From positions 696,692-760,691 of the forward strand of contig JAVKFU010000015.1 in the NCBI GenBank assembly GCA_040223695.1: a stretch of DNA of 64,000 bases. Direction: 5' to 3'. The stretch is from Deltaproteobacteria bacterium (lineage in GTDB: Bacteria; Desulfobacterota_D; UBA1144; Nemesobacterales; UBA2774). Made by a program: the position numbers and the translations under genes. The notes beneath the pieces are model-generated. The model had not been told where the DNA came from. It worked only from the letters and a program-made list of their open reading frames with translations, and did no database searches. Positions 35,960 to 45,136 of the stretch are shown piece after piece (within the stretch, counting starts at the first letter, position 1; every line of letters begins with the position of its first letter).

Positions 35960-37192
35960 CTAAATTACCAATTCCTGATATATTTTATTTATCCACTCCC
36001 CTTTCTTATCCCACTCAAAATGTTCCGTAACCCTCTTCCGGGCCGCCTCGCCCATTCTTTCTCCCAGGCTAGAATCATTAGCAAGACTCAACATTGCGTT
36101 TGCGAGATCATCTACGGATTGCTCAGGCGTATCGGCCAGCAGCTTAAATCCCGTCTCCTCCGTTACCTGCATCGCGGGCCCCCCGAGATCGAGACACAGA
36201 ACCGGTTTCCCCATCGCCATGGCTTCAAGACATACCCACCCGCCCGAATCATGGAGACTCGGATGAACCATCCCATCACACTCGGACAATTTCTTCAATA
36301 CATCTTCCCGCGGCAATTCACTAAAAAATTTCACCTTGTCCGCAATACCCAGAGTCTTTGCCAGTAATTCAAGATTTTCTCTTTCGGGACCTTGGCCGAT
36401 TATCCAGTATTCGCTTGACGGAAACTCACTCAAGAGCCTGGAGAAGGCTTTTAGTCCCAGATGGAAACCTTTCCAGTGCAGCAGCCTGCCGATACTAATA
36501 ATTTTAAAATTCCTGGATTCCGCCGGCTTCGTTACAGGCAGTTTTTCAATTTCTTCAATACTGATACCTGACTCCGGATATATCTGCACCTCTTTTGCGC
36601 CGAGCAGGGACAGGCGCTCGCCCGTTTCCCGTACTTTTGCCAGTACCAGTTTCGCTCTCCTGATACTTAAAAGCACGAAAGGGTCCTTCTCCCCGACCCA
36701 CCTCGCCGCGTCCCTGAGGCGTTCATAGATTCTCCCCTTCAAACTGTAACTCCTGTAAAACTCCCTAGGGGTTCTTTCAGCTCCTCCCAGGGGACCGAAT
36801 ATAAAAGCCGCGGGGAGCAGGGAAAGAAAACTCGGAAGCCAGTAAACTCCAAAGGTGAGATGATGAACTATGTCGAAATTAGTCTCTTTGTGCATTCGCC
36901 TTGCCAGGAAATAAACCGCTATTTGCCATAAATAGTAATATAAATGAACCCCGCGCTGGCCTTTTTTCCAGAACCTGAACCACCCGGGAAAGTCATAGTA
37001 AACCCAGTGGATATTGGATGGAATCCCTGATTTCCCCCGCTCAATGGATTCGCGGTTGCTTGTGCGGGTAATCACCCAGACTTCATGGAACCGGCCAATC
37101 TGTTTTACCCAGTTCCAGCCTACCCCGGGCTCAGAACCCTTTGCCGACTCGCATGCGTAAGCGGAAACGAGCACCTTGAGTCTTTTTTGCAT
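35960..37192 (-). CDS. family 4 glycosyltransferase
   Basis: GT-B glycosyltransferase of 410 residues. N-terminal LKVLVSAYACESAKGSEPG with the W-N-W-V motif typical of a GT4 subgroup, C-terminal ISIGRLLHWKGFHLGLKAF and the donor region DSGGWVCLEAMAMGKPV, where the first Glu of the E-x7-E motif is Asp. The start overlaps the stop of the 37192-39747 gene by one base (TAATG) and the stop is one base from the O-antigen ligase start, so the three genes form a tightly coupled unit. Confidence 0.87.
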   Translation of the reverse strand: MQKRLKVLVSAYACESAKGSEPGVGWNWVKQIGRFHEVWVITRTSNRESIERGKSGIPSNIHWVYYDFPGWFRFWKKGQRGVHLYYYLWQIAVYFLARRMHKETNFDIVHHLTFGVYWLPSFLSLLPAAFIFGPLGGAERTPREFYRSYSLKGRIYERLRDAARWVGEKDPFVLLSIRRAKLVLAKVRETGERLSLLGAKEVQIYPESGISIEEIEKLPVTKPAESRNFKIISIGRLLHWKGFHLGLKAFSRLLSEFPSSEYWIIGQGPERENLELLAKTLGIADKVKFFSELPREDVLKKLSECDGMVHPSLHDSGGWVCLEAMAMGKPVLCLDLGGPAMQVTEETGFKLLADTPEQSVDDLANAMLSLANDSSLGERMGEAARKRVTEHFEWDKKGEWINKIYQELVI

Positions 37193-39747
37193 TAGAATTT
37201 TCCCGCCCGGTCATTAAGCAGAAGGAAAACAATCTTCGAGAGCTGATTCAGCTTCTGAAGATTTCCCATTTCCCCTGAAGCTTCCAGAGAAAGCTTCTCA
37301 AAAACGTATAACAGGAAAAGAGCCTTTACCGTGTCCTCATCAATATCGAGCTTTTCCCAATACCACCTTGTCACACTGTGATGAGTGTCACTGAAAATTA
37401 CTTTATAAAGCTCATCAGCCCTTTTCTTTTCCAGAAGAACATTCGTTTGAAAAATAAAGTGAAACAAATCCCAGCCCGCCGGCGTATCCTCGCGGGAATA
37501 TTCCCAGTCGTAGAGAAAAAGCCTGCCGTCTCTGACAAACGCGTTCCAGGGAGCAAAGTCTCCGTGAGATATATGAAAAGGAAGCTGCGTCGCGCCAAGC
37601 GCCCTTTCGATTGCGGGTATCGCCTTCTCCTCCAGAATACTTCTGTAGTATTCGCTCTCGATATTCTTCACTCTTCCTGTAAAACCGGCCCAGAAAGGAC
37701 TCTCCAGTACAGGCATCCTGTTTAGATTGAAATCCGCCAATTCGTCTACGGCATTCACATATTCGGCGTTGAGCGTCCTGGGAGCTGACAGGAGATTGCC
37801 TTCGGGTGAGGACAGAATCGTCACGTATCTCCCGCGCCAGACGCCGGAGTGCAAGACCCGAGGTATGTCGAAAGAATTAAAAGATGCAAGTGAAAGATTT
37901 TTTATCGTATCCGCCTCGTTTTTTACAAGCGAATTTGTCGCCTCGTTCCAGCCGGCTTTTGCGTAACCTGCTATCAGCCCCGTCCGGCTGTTTATTTGTA
38001 TGACGGGTTTTCTATTCGGTCCCGGCGTTCCGAGAGAGATGGCGAACTCAGGGTCTTCCAGCTTCGTATGCTTTTTTAAATATTCGAATAATATCGGATC
38101 GCCCGCGTCTTTCGTGCTCAAGTCTCCGGATGAGACAATTCTCACGGATTTCATAAAGAGATTGCCTAGACCGCAGGTGCGGGATGTACCGATAAGCGCC
38201 TTGAGCGCTTTTGCCTTTTGGGTCTGCGCGTTGTAGAGCATAAGGCCGTTTAATGCCGCAATACGGCTCTGCGGGAGTAAATATCCCCTGCCGTCTCTAA
38301 CCGGCAAATAATTAAACTCGCAGTACGTTTTCAAGTCCGCGCTCTCGTCTTTGCTTGCGGTGTCTTTAAGGGCGAAACGATATTTCCGGGGATCAGCCGA
38401 AAGGACGGACGTTAGCCACTCGAAGGTTTTATTTCTTTCATTGTTAGCGAAATACAATGCTCTTCGTTTCTGATACCGCTCATGCAGATAGCTCGTTATT
38501 ATGTCAGAAGCATCGCAGGTGAGCTTTTCCGGGCTCCGGCTTGAATCGAGAATATAAGCATTCGAAAGTTTTGCCGCCATGTCCACGTACGCGCTACGCT
38601 GGCGTGTAAGCTCCCCTTTTTCAACCTCCTGTTTCCTCTTGAGAAGCTCGTCTTCCGAAGCGTCAAGTACAAAAAAGAGGTCCGGTCTCGGAACGAGATA
38701 GCGCCCGAGTCCGGCAATCCACGGCGAACCGCCGTACCTGTAACGCAACGGGTCAACCATCAAGTCATCGTAATATCTGTCAAAAATAACCATAGTGGAT
38801 TTTGCTAACTTGGGATAGAGCTTGAGCACATACCCTAAACCGTAATCAGCCACATAATAGGCGATCTTGAGAGTTGAGAGCAAAAAAGAGCGGGAAGGCT
38901 TGCCGTGAGGATCGGTTACGGGGGCGTTCCCGGGTTTTTTCCCCAGGAGATCCGGCTTTAGATGAAAATTCGCCGTGCGTCTGAACGCGCCCGAGAGGTC
39001 TTTCTCCAGTTTTTCTATCAATGTGCTTTTTCCCGCGCCGTCCGGACCAAGCACCGCTACGAAAAGTCCGGTAGGACTGAGCCACCGCCCCATAATGCGT
39101 TTAGCCTCGTTAAACCAATACTTGAGAGGATTAAGCGGGTCCTTTTTTACGGTCCGCAGCATTAGCGATCTTTTTAATTTCGGTAAATTCGATTCCTGTG
39201 CGTTCCAGTTATCTTCGGATATCCAGGTGATTAATTCCGGCCCAAACTCACTGCCAAAAAGCTCCGTTGCGATCTCGACTGAGCGTTTCTCCCCTATTTC
39301 ATCGATCAAATATCTCAGCCTTCTTTTTTGATGCTCCGGCGTCTCGCCTTTTAGCGTTTTCTTGACAAGCAAATAAGCTAACTCCGTCTGCGGGGCGGCC
39401 ACCCAGAAGCCTTTCCATTTTTTCCTCTCGCTGTTTAATGTCTCCGCGGAAAAATAAGTCAAACCGTTCCGCCTGTAATCCGTAGCGGCGTCAACCTGCA
39501 GAAACTCCGTTCCATTGCCGTTCTTATGAGCCAGTACAAAATAAAAACAGGAAGACTCATGTTGTAGCATCTGTACGAGCTTTCCAGACTTAAAACCAAA
39601 CAGCGATTCTTCGAGAATATCCAAATGCTGCGGGTTGATTGCAATATCCAAATCGGAGTCGTGATGATCCGGAAGCGATTGCCATCCGTGAAGAATGACA
39701 TATTCGGTATTGCTCAAAATTCTTTCGACATCCTCATATATGTTCAT
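37192..39747 (-). CDS. three-domain fusion: nucleotidyltransferase-like, thymidylate-kinase-like, APH-like kinase
   Basis: 851-residue cytoplasmic protein. Domain 1 (about 1-180) is nucleotidyltransferase-like, with GW and DxD (D32, D34 in SDLDIAI). Domain 2 (about 225-430) is a P-loop kinase of thymidylate-kinase type, with Walker A GPDGAGKS (234-241) and the DRYYDDL motif. Domain 3 (about 480-851) is an APH/choline-kinase fold with Brenner motif HGDFAPWNAF (H728, D730, N735) and D747 in YDWEYS. All catalytic signatures look intact. Such a pair of kinases plus transferase in one chain suggests activation or phosphorylation of a glycan precursor; no known function. It sits inside the glycosyltransferase cluster and overlaps the next gene by one base. 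Confidence 0.82.
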   Translation of the reverse strand: MNIYEDVERILSNTEYVILHGWQSLPDHHDSDLDIAINPQHLDILEESLFGFKSGKLVQMLQHESSCFYFVLAHKNGNGTEFLQVDAATDYRRNGLTYFSAETLNSERKKWKGFWVAAPQTELAYLLVKKTLKGETPEHQKRRLRYLIDEIGEKRSVEIATELFGSEFGPELITWISEDNWNAQESNLPKLKRSLMLRTVKKDPLNPLKYWFNEAKRIMGRWLSPTGLFVAVLGPDGAGKSTLIEKLEKDLSGAFRRTANFHLKPDLLGKKPGNAPVTDPHGKPSRSFLLSTLKIAYYVADYGLGYVLKLYPKLAKSTMVIFDRYYDDLMVDPLRYRYGGSPWIAGLGRYLVPRPDLFFVLDASEDELLKRKQEVEKGELTRQRSAYVDMAAKLSNAYILDSSRSPEKLTCDASDIITSYLHERYQKRRALYFANNERNKTFEWLTSVLSADPRKYRFALKDTASKDESADLKTYCEFNYLPVRDGRGYLLPQSRIAALNGLMLYNAQTQKAKALKALIGTSRTCGLGNLFMKSVRIVSSGDLSTKDAGDPILFEYLKKHTKLEDPEFAISLGTPGPNRKPVIQINSRTGLIAGYAKAGWNEATNSLVKNEADTIKNLSLASFNSFDIPRVLHSGVWRGRYVTILSSPEGNLLSAPRTLNAEYVNAVDELADFNLNRMPVLESPFWAGFTGRVKNIESEYYRSILEEKAIPAIERALGATQLPFHISHGDFAPWNAFVRDGRLFLYDWEYSREDTPAGWDLFHFIFQTNVLLEKKRADELYKVIFSDTHHSVTRWYWEKLDIDEDTVKALFLLYVFEKLSLEASGEMGNLQKLNQLSKIVFLLLNDRAGKF

Positions 39748-39759
39748 TGTGTTAACAGG

Positions 39760-40953
39760 TCAAATCTGCTCCTGGGTATATTCGCCGAACTCCATAGAAG
39801 CCCTGTCCCTGTAGCCCAATACGAACTCTATAACATATTTCATATAATTAGCTGCTGCTTCAGGTGTATGGAGCGACGCGATTTTTTTTGACTTCTCCCC
39901 CATGCGCTGAATAAGATCAGGATCATCGATGAATTTTCTCAAGATGTTTGACAGTACTTCCGGCTTATCATGAGCCGGATTAAATCTATAACCATTTTCT
40001 CCGTCTTTGACCATCTCCACCGATCCGGCCAGTTCAGAACACACGACCGGATTTGCAAAAGCCATAGCTTCAAGCACTACTGTGCCCCATAAGTCTTCCA
40101 ATGTAGGAAATACAAATACATCGGCAAAAGCCAAATAGCTTCCCAGACTCGCGTATTCAACCCACCCAATCCAAATGACACGTTCATCTAACCCTTCTTT
40201 TTTTACCATATCTCGGAGCTCTTTTCGCATTGGGCCATCCCCGACAATAACCAATGTGTAATTATCGCACCCCTCTCTTTTTAAAATACCAAGGGCTTCT
40301 ATGAGGTAGTTAAGACCCTTACGCTGGATCAGCAATCCAGCGTATAGAAATACAGGCCGCTTAATATCTCCGAGCATACTCTTGACGCTTATTTCTTTCT
40401 GAGACAGGTACTTAATATCCGATACCATATATGGACGGACGAACACAAGCTCTTTCTTCGCTTTTAGTATTTGAACAAGATACGTCTTCCCGGAATCTGA
40501 ATTTGTCATTAGAGAATCGGATAGCAGAGTCATTAATTTGCGTCCAAAGAGGCGCAACCTCGACTTTCTGGCATCTACAGTAGGAGCGCTGCCGTCATAG
40601 GCTATAATTATTCGCCACCCCATAAACGGTTTAAGAAGTAAAGCAATGATTGTCCAGACAGAAAACGCATGAGTAAAAATGACTTTAGGAGAAAATTTTA
40701 ATAGATGAAATATAATGTAGGGAGAAAGAATTATAATCCCCTTATCGTAATGAGATTTCTTCTTCCTCCGATATCTGAAAAACCTTGTCTTTCCAACAAT
40801 TTTGAGTTTAAATTTCAAGTTACGTATGGATTGGTCCAAAGGCCCGAGACCGGTATATACAGTAGTTTCGGGAAACAGGTTAGAGAGTTTCTCGAGCACA
40901 GGAAGCCAGCAAAATCCCCTTTCCATTGATGGGATCAGCCATGCCACTTTCAT
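39760..40953 (-). CDS. family 4 glycosyltransferase
   Basis: GT-B enzyme of 397 residues from the ATG at 40953 (MKVAWLIPSMERG), with GGGAG upstream; the longer frame starts with TTG. C-terminal half: FLYAGLLIQRKGLNYLIEAL, VIVGDGPMRKEL and the donor region LEDLWGTVVLEAMAFANPV, with Asp in place of the first Glu of the E-x7-E motif. The N-terminal half is basic and aromatic (about 70-80, RYRRKKKSHYDKG). It lies 13 bases upstream of the three-domain fusion gene. Confidence 0.87.
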   Translation of the reverse strand: MKVAWLIPSMERGFCWLPVLEKLSNLFPETTVYTGLGPLDQSIRNLKFKLKIVGKTRFFRYRRKKKSHYDKGIIILSPYIIFHLLKFSPKVIFTHAFSVWTIIALLLKPFMGWRIIIAYDGSAPTVDARKSRLRLFGRKLMTLLSDSLMTNSDSGKTYLVQILKAKKELVFVRPYMVSDIKYLSQKEISVKSMLGDIKRPVFLYAGLLIQRKGLNYLIEALGILKREGCDNYTLVIVGDGPMRKELRDMVKKEGLDERVIWIGWVEYASLGSYLAFADVFVFPTLEDLWGTVVLEAMAFANPVVCSELAGSVEMVKDGENGYRFNPAHDKPEVLSNILRKFIDDPDLIQRMGEKSKKIASLHTPEAAANYMKYVIEFVLGYRDRASMEFGEYTQEQI

Positions 40954-40979
40954 CTCAGACAACAACTCCCTTTCCTTTT

Positions 40980-41285
40980 TCAAACCGAGATTCCTCCTTT
41001 CCTTTTAAACAGGTTTATGCACTCCGCGACTACATGTCCCTCGGACAAGAAGCCCTCATGGCTCATTACGTTTCTTATTATCTCGTCCCGTTTATTTTCG
41101 CTCAAATCAAAGAATGTCTTCACCGCTCTGGTTTCTTAAGGACGGATACTCGCGAACGGGAATCCGCGAAAAGCCGCGGCTGTTACAGATATTACTCTGT
41201 CTGAAAAACCACCGGCTAAGCTGCGGGTTAAATCCTCGTAATGACCTCCTTTATGAGCCAAGGATTTTACTAATGCCAAGTCCAT
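40980..41285 (-). pseudogene. probable decayed gene, family unknown
   Basis: Between two polysaccharide genes, the minus strand has protein-like sequence broken by stops. One frame from an ATG at 41285 gives 49 residues (ending FRGFPFASIRP), a TAA stop, then continues in the same frame for 51 codons including FFDLSENKRDEIIRNVM and HVVAECINLFKRKGG, ending at 40980. A second frame over 41290-41100 also looks protein-like, so a frameshift is possible. Alternatively the last 47 codons (GTG at 41123) form a small gene. I cannot name the ancestor; a lost glycosyltransferase end would fit the place. Confidence 0.4.
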
Positions 41286-41344
41286 ACACTTGCTCAGACG
41301 AAAAATAATTAAAGAAATGGTGTTCCGGAATTGAAACCCGGGAC

Positions 41345-41545
41345 CTATTCTCCGGCGGCGGCTTTTATCTCGAGATTTCTGACAACTAGCCCTAATGTCG
41401 TCCTTTCACATAGAGTGCATTTCCATACACCCGCCCGGGTTTCATTGTTGCTGTCATCAAGAAACTCGTTCATGACCTCGAATACAAGAAAGCCGTCACA
41501 TTTCTCGCATTTATCATTCGTTCTGATTATTTTCTTCATTTTCAT
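41345..41545 (-). CDS. small zinc-ribbon protein, unknown
   Basis: 66 residues with two cysteine pairs, CEKC (about 13-16) and CTLC (about 43-46), 26 residues apart, which looks like a zinc ribbon. The rest is mixed charge with short strands (FLVFEVMNEFLDD, TRAGVWKC). No known family. Starts ATGAAAATG at 41545; ribosome site weak. It lies between the flippase and a decayed gene, on the same strand as the whole locus, and may be a regulator or just a hitch-hiker. Confidence 0.55.
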   Translation of the reverse strand: MKMKKIIRTNDKCEKCDGFLVFEVMNEFLDDSNNETRAGVWKCTLCERTTLGLVVRNLEIKAAAGE

Positions 41546-41638
41546 TGTAATGTCCGCTTTCCTTCATTCCTGATTTAACAGATTTGTTGAAGTATTGTTC
41601 GCGCCCGTGTCGGATATTACGCGCTTTTCCGTCCCGGA

Positions 41639-42961
41639 TCAGGTTCTGGACTTTACAGTACTCGTAGGCATCTTCTCATCGGCTTCGTGATGAAAAGGGG
41701 TGAGCTTCCAGTGTGATAGAAACATGAAAGTAGAAGCCAATATAAGAGTCTGGCTTATAATCAGAGTACTGGCCATGCCGGCGATATTGAATCTGGGAAT
41801 AAGTAATAGGGCGATCACAACATGTAAAGAGGCTGTGAATACGCGAATGAGAGTATAAAATCTGTCCTTGCTGAAAGGTAGCATGATCTGTATGCTCAAC
41901 ACATCTGAAAGGGCCGCAAGAAACGGCAACAGGGACAGAATCTGCAGGACGATTATCGAAGGTTCGTAGCCGGGTCCTAAAACTATTCTCACAATCAATG
42001 GCGCGCCTAAAAATACGGTTATAGCTGCTACAAAGCCCAGGCCGCCCATGACGAATATCAATCTTTTTCCCCAGAAAAGAACCGAGTTTTTGGACGATGA
42101 AGCCATCCGGCTAAACCTTGGATAAACTGCCTGAGCCATCGGTCTGAAGAGGCCTAGAAGGGAAAGCGCGATTTTCTCTGCCGCGCTGTAATACCCCACT
42201 GCGGTATAATTTGTCAACATACCTAAAATGAAGCTATTTCCCGAATAGTAAATGCTTTGAGCGATGTTAGACAAAAACAATGTCCATCCGTTTGATAGAA
42301 CTTCAAAAATCTGCGAGAGGCTTGGAACTTTTATACGAATCTTAAGTCTTACGATTGCAAACACAACACCCGCGATTCCGGCAAATATCCACTGAAATGA
42401 AAGAAGCCCTGCGTAAATCAAATAATCATCGGGGTTTCGAATAAGAATAAAGACCCCAGCGGTAGTTACCGAACGCATCGACAAATTAATTACCGATATA
42501 GCCTTCATCCTCTCCAGTCCGAGGAAAAGCCAGTTTGGAAAGAGCAAATTACCGATTGCTATGCCGAATAAAATTAGCAACAGGAGGGAATTCTGGCTCA
42601 TTTTCGGCACAAACAAGATCGTCAAAAGAAGAACAACCAGTCCAAAAGAGCACAGGATGGTTTTCGCGGACCAGACACTGCACGCGATACCACTCACTAC
42701 CTCATTGCTTCTCCGCTTTACCGAAATTTCTCTTGTCGCCGTAAGATCGAAGCCGTAGTTAACAATTAATACGAAAAATGTTATCAGGCTTTGCCCGAAA
42801 GCTACCAGTCCGAATTTCTCCGGCCCTAAAACACGAACAAGATACGGAACAGTTATGAGCGGCAGAACATAATAGGAAATCTGCAGCAAGTAGAGTGATA
42901 TAATGTTTTTGCCAACAGTGCTGTTTATTCCGAAGCGGATATTTTTTAAGAGATTATGCAT
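41639..42961 (-). CDS. wzx: oligosaccharide flippase (Wzx, MATE/MOP superfamily)
   Basis: Inner-membrane flippase of 440 residues with about 12 membrane segments, of the RfbX/Wzx type, which moves the undecaprenyl-diphosphate-linked repeat unit to the periplasmic face. Diagnostic N-terminal features: the first helix LYLLQISYYVLPLITVPYLV, VRVLGPEKFGLVAFGQS and NYGFDLTATREIS. It links cytoplasmic assembly (WcaJ and glycosyltransferases) to Wzy-type polymerisation. 76 bases separate it from the WcaJ gene upstream. Confidence 0.9.
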   Translation of the reverse strand: MHNLLKNIRFGINSTVGKNIISLYLLQISYYVLPLITVPYLVRVLGPEKFGLVAFGQSLITFFVLIVNYGFDLTATREISVKRRSNEVVSGIACSVWSAKTILCSFGLVVLLLTILFVPKMSQNSLLLLILFGIAIGNLLFPNWLFLGLERMKAISVINLSMRSVTTAGVFILIRNPDDYLIYAGLLSFQWIFAGIAGVVFAIVRLKIRIKVPSLSQIFEVLSNGWTLFLSNIAQSIYYSGNSFILGMLTNYTAVGYYSAAEKIALSLLGLFRPMAQAVYPRFSRMASSSKNSVLFWGKRLIFVMGGLGFVAAITVFLGAPLIVRIVLGPGYEPSIIVLQILSLLPFLAALSDVLSIQIMLPFSKDRFYTLIRVFTASLHVVIALLLIPRFNIAGMASTLIISQTLILASTFMFLSHWKLTPFHHEADEKMPTSTVKSRT

Positions 42962-43037
42962 TGGAGTCGCAGGTTACTTAAATACTTCTGTGATGTGATG
43001 CCGATACTACGTGAATTGCTCTGGAATCAATATCCGT

Positions 43038-44525
43038 TTATATACCGGAGCCTTTCAGCACAGTGGGAACGGTTTTCAAGAGAATTTTTATATCCAGCCA
43101 TATGCTCCAGTTTTCAATGTAAAACAGGTCAAGCTCCATATTAAGTTCGAAAGAAGGATCGTTTCTAGCCTCCACCGCCCAGAGGCTCGTTATTCCGGGT
43201 TTCACATCGAGTCTCCGATAACCCTCGAGATCATAGAGTTTAAAGTCATCGAGAGGGTGAGGTCTCGGCCCGACGAGACTCATGTCCCCGTTTATAAGGT
43301 TGAACATCTGCGGAAACTCGTCCAGGCTGTATTTTCTCAGAAACTTTCCTACCTTAGTAATACGCGGATCATCCTTTATCTTGAAAAAAGGACCGCTTCT
43401 CTCATTGAGTTCCCGGAGCTCGTCCTTGAGATCGTCTGCGTTCGCCGACATCGTGCGGAACTTGTAGCAATTAAAGAATTTCCCCTTCTTGCCCACTCGC
43501 TTGGAGCAATAAATAACGGGCCCGTCCGGAGAGTCTATTTTAATTATAATGGCAACAGCTATAAGAACCGGAAGCGTAACGACAAACATAGCTAGACCGC
43601 ATGCGAGATCCATCACCCTTTTAATAAAAAGACCCAGCTCCGGTATAGGCTTCCTGTATATTTCCATTATGGGCAGATCGCCGAAGAATCCGATAGACAG
43701 AGGACGACTCTGCGGGACAATACCGTCAAGGAGATCCGGTATGACCTTTATATCGGCTTTATGGCTCAATGCCTCTTTGGCAACGGTTTTTACCAGTTCT
43801 CTCTCGGAAGGTATAGTGACATACACCTCGTCAATAAACTGACTCTGTAAAATCTGGGGCACATCGCTTATCCGGCCCAGAATACCCTCACCCCGTTTAA
43901 AATCATCGACAAAACCCTTTACCTCTAACCCGAGATGATTATTATTTTGAAGTATATTAGCAAGCTTTTGTCCCACTCTTCCGGCGCCGACAATTAGAAC
44001 CCTTCTCAACCCGTCGCCATTTTTTATATTTCTTTCAACCCTTTTATGTCCGACGTATCTCCATCCCGCCAGCATAAAAATATTGAGCGCCCAGCTAAAA
44101 AGCACGACGAACCTGGATACCTGCTGCTTGGACAGATACATGACCACCATCATTATGAGCGTGGCTATGGATACACTTTTGAACACCAGCAGCGCTTCAT
44201 CCACCCATAACCTGTCCAAACGCATGTGATATAGCTCGTAGTTTTTGAAAAGAAGCACAATAAGCGCAATGTAGAGCACAAGGAAACCGACGTAATTAGG
44301 AAAGAATTCGTAACTCGTGAATGAAACCCAGCTATTCGTTACAAGACTTTCTACATAGAGCGCAGAGGCAAACCGTATATAGAAAACCAGAGAAGTGCTG
44401 ATGAGAATAAAAAATATATCGATTAACAAATTGGCGGTATTCGACCATTGCCAATTTTCCTCGGCGCGATTATAAAACACTACTTTCGAATAACGCTCTT
44501 GTGTTTTTAAGTTAAGCAGGTTCAT
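43038..44525 (-). CDS. wcaJ: WcaJ/WbaP-type polyprenyl-phosphate sugar phosphotransferase
   Basis: Initiates the repeat unit by transferring hexose-1-phosphate (commonly glucose or galactose) from a UDP-sugar to undecaprenyl phosphate. 495 residues: about four to five membrane segments (35-165), a Rossmann-like CoA-binding/FlaA1-type domain (about 185-300, VLIVGAGRVGQKLA), another membrane segment (about 325-350) and the C-terminal bacterial sugar transferase domain with YKFRTMS, the DE pair in LDEFPQMFNL and MSLVGPRPHPLDD. AGGAG precedes the ATG at 44525. Length and order fit the exopolysaccharide polyprenyl glycosylphosphotransferase group. The exact sugar cannot be told. Confidence 0.92.
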   Translation of the reverse strand: MNLLNLKTQERYSKVVFYNRAEENWQWSNTANLLIDIFFILISTSLVFYIRFASALYVESLVTNSWVSFTSYEFFPNYVGFLVLYIALIVLLFKNYELYHMRLDRLWVDEALLVFKSVSIATLIMMVVMYLSKQQVSRFVVLFSWALNIFMLAGWRYVGHKRVERNIKNGDGLRRVLIVGAGRVGQKLANILQNNNHLGLEVKGFVDDFKRGEGILGRISDVPQILQSQFIDEVYVTIPSERELVKTVAKEALSHKADIKVIPDLLDGIVPQSRPLSIGFFGDLPIMEIYRKPIPELGLFIKRVMDLACGLAMFVVTLPVLIAVAIIIKIDSPDGPVIYCSKRVGKKGKFFNCYKFRTMSANADDLKDELRELNERSGPFFKIKDDPRITKVGKFLRKYSLDEFPQMFNLINGDMSLVGPRPHPLDDFKLYDLEGYRRLDVKPGITSLWAVEARNDPSFELNMELDLFYIENWSIWLDIKILLKTVPTVLKGSGI

Positions 44526-44645
44526 GATTACTCCTGACTCTGAGATCCACTCGGATTCGTAATCGTGTTTTTCCTTGTGCTCAAGGGATTATAAAACGAA
44601 GAATTCGCGAAACTCGGAAATAGACAGTGACTTCCCGGCAGCGTT

Positions 44646-45002
44646 TCAAACCCTGCCGTATCTGTCTTCGAGTCTCACTACGTCATCTACTTCGGGCGTA
44701 GACACCTCGAATATATCGCAATCTTCTTTCGCTATCATGCGATGCTTGGTAAAGGGCGTAATTCTTACCGATTCGCCGGGAAGCAAGGTCACTTCCTCTT
44801 TCTCTTTACCCGATTCTTCTATTTCGAGCGTCATCCGGCCGCTGTAAAGGAGTATAGTCTCGTCCTTTACTTCATGGTACTGATAGCTCAGAGACTCACC
44901 CTTTCTGACATGTAGTATCTTCCCTACGTATTTATCTGTAAGGGCCCACCATATCTCGTGGCCCCACGGTTTCGGAATCTTTTTGATCTCGTTTGTATTC
45001 AC
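44646..45002 (-). CDS. cupin, mannose-6-phosphate-isomerase-type
   Basis: Single-domain cupin of 118 residues. KPWGHEIWWALTDKYVGKIL and the metal motif YQYHEVKDETILLYSG with a second motif TPFTKHRMIA match the C-terminal cupin of type II phosphomannose isomerases. It may isomerise or epimerise a sugar phosphate, or bind metal and act as an accessory. GDP-mannose is needed for the gmd/fcl branch and no other manA or manC gene is present here, so a link is possible but not proven. Located between wzc and wcaJ. Confidence 0.78.
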   Translation of the reverse strand: MNTNEIKKIPKPWGHEIWWALTDKYVGKILHVRKGESLSYQYHEVKDETILLYSGRMTLEIEESGKEKEEVTLLPGESVRITPFTKHRMIAKEDCDIFEVSTPEVDDVVRLEDRYGRV

Positions 45003-45136
45003 TGTTCACACTCCTTCGCTGCTGGTCTCTCCGGTTTATAGTGAAGCGCTGATTTACAAAGTACGTCCGGGAAAAATGATTTTCAATCGTTCAATATCGA
45101 TCTGAATGCTACAGTAATTTGTATAGGTCTATAATC

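Noticed and set aside
41318-41341. tRNA-like 3' end (CCGGGTTTCAATTCCGG then ACACCA) on the minus strand
   Set aside because: The loop has one T too many for a T-loop (GTTTCAA rather than GTTCRA), the upstream part is the end of a coding frame, and no acceptor, D or anticodon arm can be built.
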